A DNA stretch of 10,414 bases from an uncultured Blautia sp. (GTDB lineage: Bacteria > Bacillota > Clostridia > Lachnospirales > Lachnospiraceae): positions 1 through 10,414 of the forward strand of contig CAMBYR010000054.1 in assembly GCA_945872375.1 (NCBI GenBank), given 5' to 3'. Position numbers and translations under genes: made by a program. This document shows, piece after piece, positions 6,019 to 10,414 of the stretch. The first letter of the stretch is position 1. Each line of letters starts with the position of its first letter. Under the pieces are notes generated by a model. That model was not told the DNA's origin. It did not search any database and saw only the letters and a program-made list of their open reading frames with translations.

Positions 6019-7485
6019 ATGAAGAAAGGATTTATAGCCGTCGGAGGAATTCTGGCTGCCCTTTGCGCAGCAGGCGGCTCAGTCTGGTATATAAATGAGA
6101 AGAAGACAGCGGAGGTATCGGATGCGGACGCAGTGTATGTGGAATCAGTCAGTACTATTGTAGGGACAGTTTCCGGAATCACCAACCGATATGCCGGTGT
6201 GGTGGAGCCACAGAATACAGTAAAGGTTTCCATCGAAAGCGGTCGTACTGTAAAGAATGTAAATGTAAAAACCGGACAGGAAGTAAAGACAGGTCAGCTT
6301 CTTTTTGAATATGATCTCAGCAGCATACAGGAGGATCTTCAGCAGGCAAAGCTGGATCTGGACAGACTGAAGAATGAGGCTCTGGGACTTACCGATCAGA
6401 TTGCCACACTGGAAAAAGAAAAAAAACAGGCCAGTAAGGATAATCAGCTTTCCTATACGATTCAGATAGAAACAAATAAAATGAATCTGAAAAAAAATGA
6501 GTATGATCAGATAAGTAAGGAAGCTGAAATTGCAAAGCTGGAAAATGCCACGGTCAATACAGAGGTTCGCAGTGAGATTGATGGTGTGATCCAGAAAATA
6601 GATACTTCCAAAATGACAACAGAGGACGGGGATGTTTTGTCGGACAGCTATTCAGACGGCATGATGTCGGACAGCGGTGAGGACAACGACGCTTTCATTA
6701 CGATTTTAAGTACAGGCGCGTACCGGGTAAAAGGACAGATCAACGAACTGGAAGCACAGTCACTGCTTGAAGGTGAGCCAATGATTATTCGCTCCAGAGT
6801 GGACAATGATCAGACCTGGAGTGGAATTCTGACCGAAATTGATCGGGAGAACGCTGTATCGGACAACAGCAGTATGTACTACTATGGCATGATGAGCGGC
6901 AATTCCCAGACCTCGTCCAGCAGTTATCCGTTTTATGTGGATCTGGCGTCTTCAGAGGGACTGATGCTTGGACAGCATGTTTATATTGAGAGGGATAATG
7001 GACAGAACGAACAGAAGACAGGACTCTGGCTCAGTGAGTTCTACATAGTGGATGCGGATACAGATGCTCCTTATATCTGGGCAGCAGACGAGAATAATCG
7101 TCTGGAAAAGAGAAGCGTGACGCTGGGCTCTTATGATCCCGAAATGTGTGAATATGAGATCGCAGAAGGGCTGGACCGCAGCGATTATATCGCTTTTCCT
7201 GATGATGAATATAAGGAAGGCGTGCCGGTTACCACGAATATCGAGGCTCTTTCCATGAATTCTTCTGAAGACAGCTACACGGAAGAGGACTGGACAGGGG
7301 AGGATTTTATGGATGAGGATGGTTCCTATGTGGTTCCGGACGAGTACGAATACGACGATATGATGGATGATGCCGACATGGACATGAGTGATATCATTAT
7401 TGAAGATGATTTTGACATGGATATGGACATGGACGATGAGCTGATTCCCATGGATGAATTTGATGATATGGAGGGAATGGAATGA
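6019..7485 (+). CDS. Adaptor 1: HlyD/MacA-type membrane fusion protein with acidic tail
   Basis: The protein (488 residues) is predicted to bridge an ABC exporter to the extracytoplasmic space. A short N-terminal membrane segment (about 4-25) is followed by the first half of a biotinyl-lipoyl domain (GVVEPQNTVKVSIESG, then VNVKTGQEVKTGQLLFEYD, to about 99), a coiled-coil hairpin (about 101-178, Lys/Glu/Leu-rich), and the second lipoyl half (VRSEIDGVIQKI, 183-194). A loop rich in Asp, Ser and Met interrupts the next strand (about 195-224). The beta-barrel (VKGQINELEAQSL from 237) and a membrane-proximal domain ending in IAFP (391-394) complete the fold. Residues 409-488 form an extreme acidic tail. 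MacA and B. subtilis YknX are the nearest well-known models. The TGA stop overlaps the ATPase start (ATGA at 7482), which suggests translational coupling. The substrate is unknown. Confidence 0.88.
   Translation: MKKGFIAVGGILAALCAAGGSVWYINEKKTAEVSDADAVYVESVSTIVGTVSGITNRYAGVVEPQNTVKVSIESGRTVKNVNVKTGQEVKTGQLLFEYDLSSIQEDLQQAKLDLDRLKNEALGLTDQIATLEKEKKQASKDNQLSYTIQIETNKMNLKKNEYDQISKEAEIAKLENATVNTEVRSEIDGVIQKIDTSKMTTEDGDVLSDSYSDGMMSDSGEDNDAFITILSTGAYRVKGQINELEAQSLLEGEPMIIRSRVDNDQTWSGILTEIDRENAVSDNSSMYYYGMMSGNSQTSSSSYPFYVDLASSEGLMLGQHVYIERDNGQNEQKTGLWLSEFYIVDADTDAPYIWAADENNRLEKRSVTLGSYDPEMCEYEIAEGLDRSDYIAFPDDEYKEGVPVTTNIEALSMNSSEDSYTEEDWTGEDFMDEDGSYVVPDEYEYDDMMDDADMDMSDIIIEDDFDMDMDMDDELIPMDEFDDMEGME
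7243..7482 (+). other. Asp/Glu/Met-rich C-terminal tail of adaptor 1
   Basis: This stretch encodes residues 409-488. By hand count they hold 36 acidic residues and 12 methionines, with no lysine or arginine. The end alternates Asp and Met (DMDMDMDDE), and the DNA there is a run of GAT/GAC/ATG codons. It should be disordered and lies beyond the end of the recognisable adaptor fold. It would face the cell surface if the usual topology holds. Confidence 0.85.
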
Positions 7486-8153
7486 TTTTGGATCTGAAGG
7501 GAATTTATAAAAATTACCAGCAGGGAAAAATGGTCGTTCCTGTATTGAAGGATATCAATTTTTCAATGAATGAGGGAGAATATGTGGCGATTATGGGACC
7601 TTCCGGTTCCGGGAAGACGACGCTGATGAATATCATCGGCTGTCTGGATAAGGCTACATCGGGCAGTTTTTTTCTGGATGGAAAGGATATCAGTGCCTGT
7701 TCGGAAAATGAGATGTCAGATATCCGCCTTCATAAAATTGGTTTTGTATTTCAGAGCTTTCATCTGCTTCCGCGGCAGTCTGCTCTGGCAAATGTGGAAA
7801 TGCCTTTGAATTATGCAAGGGTGCCGAAAAAGGTCCGGAGAGAAAAAGCACTGAAGGCACTGGATCGTGTGGGTCTGTCTGACAGGGTGAATTTTAAGCC
7901 GAACCAGCTTTCCGGAGGACAGATGCAGAGAGTTGCCATTGCCAGGGCTATTGTAAATGAACCAAAGCTTCTGCTTGCCGATGAGCCGACAGGAGCTCTT
8001 GACAGCAAATCAGGAGCACAGGTCATGGATCTTTTTCGAACTCTCAACGAAGATGGTGTAACGGTGCTCATGATCACCCATGATCCGGATATCGCTGCTC
8101 ATGCAAAACGTGTGGTTACCATCCTCGATGGAGAGCTGCAGGAGAAGAGGTGA
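7482..8153 (+). CDS. ABC transporter ATPase, MacB/LolD/YknY type
   Basis: This 223-residue cytosolic subunit hydrolyses ATP to drive the exporter. All motifs are intact: Walker A GPSGSGKTT (39-47), Q-loop Gln91 in FVFQSFHLLP, signature LSGGQ (143-147), Walker B LLLADE (163-168) with catalytic Glu168, D-loop GALDS, and H-loop His200 in MITHDPDIA. The length and the FQSFHLLPRQSALANVEMPL wording are typical of the family that pairs with FtsX/MacB-like permeases (MacB, LolD, YknY). It begins inside the adaptor 1 stop codon and ends 4 bp before adaptor 2. No separate ribosome binding site as strong as the neighbours' is evident, which fits coupling to adaptor 1. It would work as a dimer with the permease that starts at 10164. 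Confidence 0.96.
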   Translation: MILDLKGIYKNYQQGKMVVPVLKDINFSMNEGEYVAIMGPSGSGKTTLMNIIGCLDKATSGSFFLDGKDISACSENEMSDIRLHKIGFVFQSFHLLPRQSALANVEMPLNYARVPKKVRREKALKALDRVGLSDRVNFKPNQLSGGQMQRVAIARAIVNEPKLLLADEPTGALDSKSGAQVMDLFRTLNEDGVTVLMITHDPDIAAHAKRVVTILDGELQEKR

Positions 8154-8157
8154 GTTC

Positions 8158-10149
8158 ATGGGAAAAATAAAAAAAGTGATCGCATGCGTGGTGGCCGCCG
8201 GCCTGGTCGCGGGTGCCGGATACAAGGGTGCTTCGTATATACGGAAATCCAATGAAGAGGTAGTGCTGGTAGTTCCGGTGGGAAGCCTAGCAAGTGATTA
8301 TTACATGCAGGATACTTATCTGGACGGCACGGTTACCACCAATGTTTCTCAGAGCATTACCGTGGATGCCGACATGATTATCAGCGAAGTACCTGTTTCG
8401 GAGGGGGATTCTGTTTCCAAGGGTGATGTTTTGATCAATTTTGACATGACTCTTGTGGAAATGGAACTGAATATTGCACGTTTGAAGGGACAGCAGCTTG
8501 AACAGCAGCTTGCAAAGGCAGAGGCCAGGCTGAAAAGCCTGAAAAATGGCGGGCCTATCGTGGAAACTGCGAATGACCCTCTGGCAGGAGATTCGTTGGA
8601 TGATACGATGGATGATTTAAGCAGCATGGATATGGATAATGACGAAGCTTCCGCAGCTTTGATGACGGGAGGTAAATATCTGGCGATGGCCATGAATCCG
8701 GTGCTTCTGGCGGCAGCGATGGGAGATTTTTTCACGGATAGTGCGGAAGAGTCCGGGGCGCCTGTGATGCAGGCAGAGATTCCGGAAGATGACATGATTG
8801 ATGAAACGGATTCCGGCAGTGAGGAAATAACTGAAGATAATATGGATGTGGAAACGGACAATGCTCCGTCAAGCCCTTTTGATGCAGGAGAGACTTTTAT
8901 TTCCGGAGAAAATGATCCGCCGGAGGTGACTCCTGTTCCGGAAGGAAATATGAATTATTTTGATATTGTTACGGATGATCAGCTTTCTGAGTTTTCAGAC
9001 AGTACCCCGATATTTTATGACAGACTGGATGGAGAGTCCATGCCGTTTACCGGACGGGGAAGCCAGGAGGAACCCTATGTGTTCCTGTGCAGCTCCGCCA
9101 CAGGCGTGATAACGGCAAATGGAGAATTTCTGAACAAAATGGCGGGATTCAGTGAGGACGGTACAAGAGTTCTGAGTCAGAAAGGCTACTGGTATCAGAT
9201 TGAGTTTCATGAACGTGATACCATTGCAGATTTTGAAAACAGAAAAGCATCCTGCATTGGATATTATCTGGTGGATGGAAGTCTTCTGGAAATACCGGTC
9301 AACAGTCTTGCAGAAATAGAATTTACGCTGGATGGTGCGCTTCAGTACGTGGAAGAGACGCCGGAAGTGCCGGACGATACTTCGGGCGGCGGCTCGGTGG
9401 TCAACACGCCGACGATCACCAGAGAAGAGGCCATTAAGCAGAAAGAGAGAGAAATCGCAAACCTGAAGCTGGATATTCAGGAAAGTGATATTGAAATTGG
9501 CAAGCTGGAAAAAAAGGTGGAAAAGAAGACGATTTACAGCAAAATTGATGGAATCGTTTCCCATGTGGGTGATTCTCTTACAGGAAATTCTTCCGGAAAT
9601 GTATTTATGACCATCAAGAGCAAGGATGGATATTATATCCGCGGCTCTGTCAGTGAACTGATGCTGGATCAGGTAAAAGAAGGTACGATTCTTCAGTGTG
9701 AAAGCTATGAGAAAGGAAGATTTGATGCCGAGGTAGTGGATGTTTCCGATTATCCGGTCAGCTCTTCCGGAGGCTACTTTTATGGAGAGGGAAATCCCAA
9801 TGTATCCTATTACACGTACAGTGCCGAGGTTATGGACAGCAGCATTAAACTTACAGATCAGGACTGGCTGACAGTAACTGTAAAAAATGAGACGGATCAG
9901 GGAGAAAGTATCGTTCTCGGAAAGGAATTTGTAATCACTGAGAATGGTATCAGCTATGTTTACAAGGATGATAATGGTGTTTTAAAGAAGCAGATCGTGC
10001 AGTCCGGAGGAAATGTAAACAGCGGCTACAGTGTACTGATTAAGGGCGGAATTACGAGAGAAGATAAGATTGCATTTCCATACAGCTCCTCTGCGAAAAG
10101 CGGTGTGAAGACCCGTGAGGGAACGCTGGAAGAACTTTATGGATATTAA
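8158..10149 (+). CDS. Adaptor 2: HlyD/MacA-type membrane fusion protein with a large hairpin insert
   Basis: The protein (663 residues) is a second, different adaptor in the same operon. It has an N-terminal membrane segment (about 7-28), a first lipoyl half (ITVDADMIISEVPVSEGDSV, then LINFD, about 67-96), coiled-coil helix 1 (about 97-130), an insert (about 131-420), helix 2 (about 421-457), the second lipoyl half (TIYSKIDGIVSHVGDSL, 458-474), a beta-barrel (IRGSVSELMLDQVKEG, 494-509) and a membrane-proximal part ending in IAFP (638-641). The barrel loop with YFYGEGN and the IAFP segment resemble adaptor 1 (YYYGMMSGN, IAFP), so the two are probably ancient paralogues. Family members without such inserts run about 350-450 residues. 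AAGAGGTGA (8145-8153), which includes the ATPase stop, is its ribosome binding site, so ATG 8158 is preferred over the in-frame ATG at 8080 inside the ATPase gene. Confidence 0.87.
   Translation: MGKIKKVIACVVAAGLVAGAGYKGASYIRKSNEEVVLVVPVGSLASDYYMQDTYLDGTVTTNVSQSITVDADMIISEVPVSEGDSVSKGDVLINFDMTLVEMELNIARLKGQQLEQQLAKAEARLKSLKNGGPIVETANDPLAGDSLDDTMDDLSSMDMDNDEASAALMTGGKYLAMAMNPVLLAAAMGDFFTDSAEESGAPVMQAEIPEDDMIDETDSGSEEITEDNMDVETDNAPSSPFDAGETFISGENDPPEVTPVPEGNMNYFDIVTDDQLSEFSDSTPIFYDRLDGESMPFTGRGSQEEPYVFLCSSATGVITANGEFLNKMAGFSEDGTRVLSQKGYWYQIEFHERDTIADFENRKASCIGYYLVDGSLLEIPVNSLAEIEFTLDGALQYVEETPEVPDDTSGGGSVVNTPTITREEAIKQKEREIANLKLDIQESDIEIGKLEKKVEKKTIYSKIDGIVSHVGDSLTGNSSGNVFMTIKSKDGYYIRGSVSELMLDQVKEGTILQCESYEKGRFDAEVVDVSDYPVSSSGGYFYGEGNPNVSYYTYSAEVMDSSIKLTDQDWLTVTVKNETDQGESIVLGKEFVITENGISYVYKDDNGVLKKQIVQSGGNVNSGYSVLIKGGITREDKIAFPYSSSAKSGVKTREGTLEELYGY
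8548..9417 (+). other. Insert of about 290 residues in the adaptor 2 coiled-coil hairpin
   Basis: The insert covers residues about 131-420, exactly between the two coiled-coil helices. Residues 136-262 are acidic (35 Asp/Glu against one Lys by hand count), with a mildly hydrophobic Ala/Met stretch at about 174-192. Residues about 264-400 look like a folded, strand-rich domain with GRGSQEEPYVFLCSSATG, GYWYQIEFH and GYYLVDGSLLEIPV, two cysteines (311 and 366) and several aromatics. A Pro/Asp/Gly-rich linker (about 401-420) leads into helix 2. I do not recognise the folded domain. Confidence 0.75.
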
Positions 10150-10163
10150 GGAGGCGGGACAGT

Positions 10164-10414
10164 ATGATTGAAAATATTAAGATCTCTTTTCAGGGAATCT
10201 GGTCCCACAAGATGCGTTCTTTTCTGACCATGCTTGGTATCATTATTGGAATTGCTTCCATTATCGCCATTGTATCGACGATTAAGGGTACCAGTGAGCA
10301 GATTAAGGAAAACCTGATCGGATCCGGAAATAATACCGTGAATATCAGCCTGTATTACGGAGACAGTACATATGACGTGGAGTATGGAGTGGGGGGAACA
10401 CCTCCGCTTTTGTC
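10164..10414 (+). CDS. MacB/FtsX-type ABC permease, 5' part (runs off the window)
   Basis: The 83 visible residues begin MIENIKISFQGIWSHKMRSF and continue LTMLGIIIGIASIIAIVSTIKG. This cytosolic N-terminal helix with a Lys-Met-Arg-Ser-Phe motif, followed by the first membrane helix, is characteristic of MacB, YknZ and related permeases. The part after about residue 45 (EQIKENLIGSGNNTVNISLYYG) would start the large extracytoplasmic domain. AAGGAGG at 10148-10154 lies nine bases before the ATG and overlaps the adaptor 2 stop. It would be the membrane partner of the ATPase and both adaptors. The remaining three membrane helices lie beyond the window. Confidence 0.92.
   Translation, partial: MIENIKISFQGIWSHKMRSFLTMLGIIIGIASIIAIVSTIKGTSEQIKENLIGSGNNTVNISLYYGDSTYDVEYGVGGTPPLL

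Noticed and set aside
7360..7440. EF-hand-like calcium loops in the Asp-rich tail of adaptor 1
   Set aside because: The Asp spacing does not give the 12-residue DxDxDG loop with its closing Glu and flanking helices; it is a low-complexity acidic run.
8080..8082. ATG as start of adaptor 2
   Set aside because: It lies inside the ATPase gene and would add 26 residues before a typical signal-anchor start; ATG 8158 has a good ribosome binding site.
8995..9564. 189-residue open frame antisense to adaptor 2
   Set aside because: The + strand frame encodes a coherent adaptor throughout; the antisense product shows no family features.

Overview
The window looks like a chromosomal segment of a low-to-moderate GC Firmicute, most likely a Lachnospiraceae-type gut Clostridium. 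That placement is an inference. It rests on the gene order hemZ - HD-domain gene - hisS - aspS, strong GGAGG ribosome binding sites, an extended -10 promoter, and a MacB/YknZ-type exporter cassette without an outer-membrane component.

Region 1 (1-4643, + strand) is a tight run of four housekeeping-type genes with gaps of 18-28 bp. They are the 3' part of a HemZ-type radical SAM enzyme (its iron-sulfur cysteines lie just inside the left edge), a small stand-alone HD-GYP-like phosphohydrolase that probably starts at a TTG codon, histidyl-tRNA synthetase and aspartyl-tRNA synthetase. A strong hairpin (4647-4678), usable in both directions, closes the run.

Region 2 (4691-5803, - strand) is a convergent gene for a putative lipoprotein made of two tandem copies of one domain. 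Its promoter (5836-5864) is close to consensus.

Region 3 (5804-6018) is a 215-bp divergent intergenic region. It holds the lipoprotein promoter and a predicted extended -10 promoter for the exporter operon. The two -10 regions share the 8-mer ATCTGGTA in the same register on opposite strands.

Region 4 (6019 to the right edge, + strand) is an exporter operon: HlyD/MacA-type adaptor 1, MacB/LolD-type ATPase, HlyD/MacA-type adaptor 2, and the start of a MacB/FtsX-type permease. The genes overlap by 4 bp or are separated by 4 and 14 bp, so they are probably translated together. Two different adaptors for one ATPase and one permease is the most distinctive feature. Adaptor 1 ends in an 80-residue Asp/Glu/Met-rich tail with no Lys or Arg. 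Adaptor 2 carries an insert of about 290 residues between the two helices of its coiled-coil hairpin, the first part of which is also strongly acidic. A plausible model is a monoderm tripartite-like exporter with a mixed adaptor assembly reaching into the cell wall. The exported substrate cannot be told from this window.
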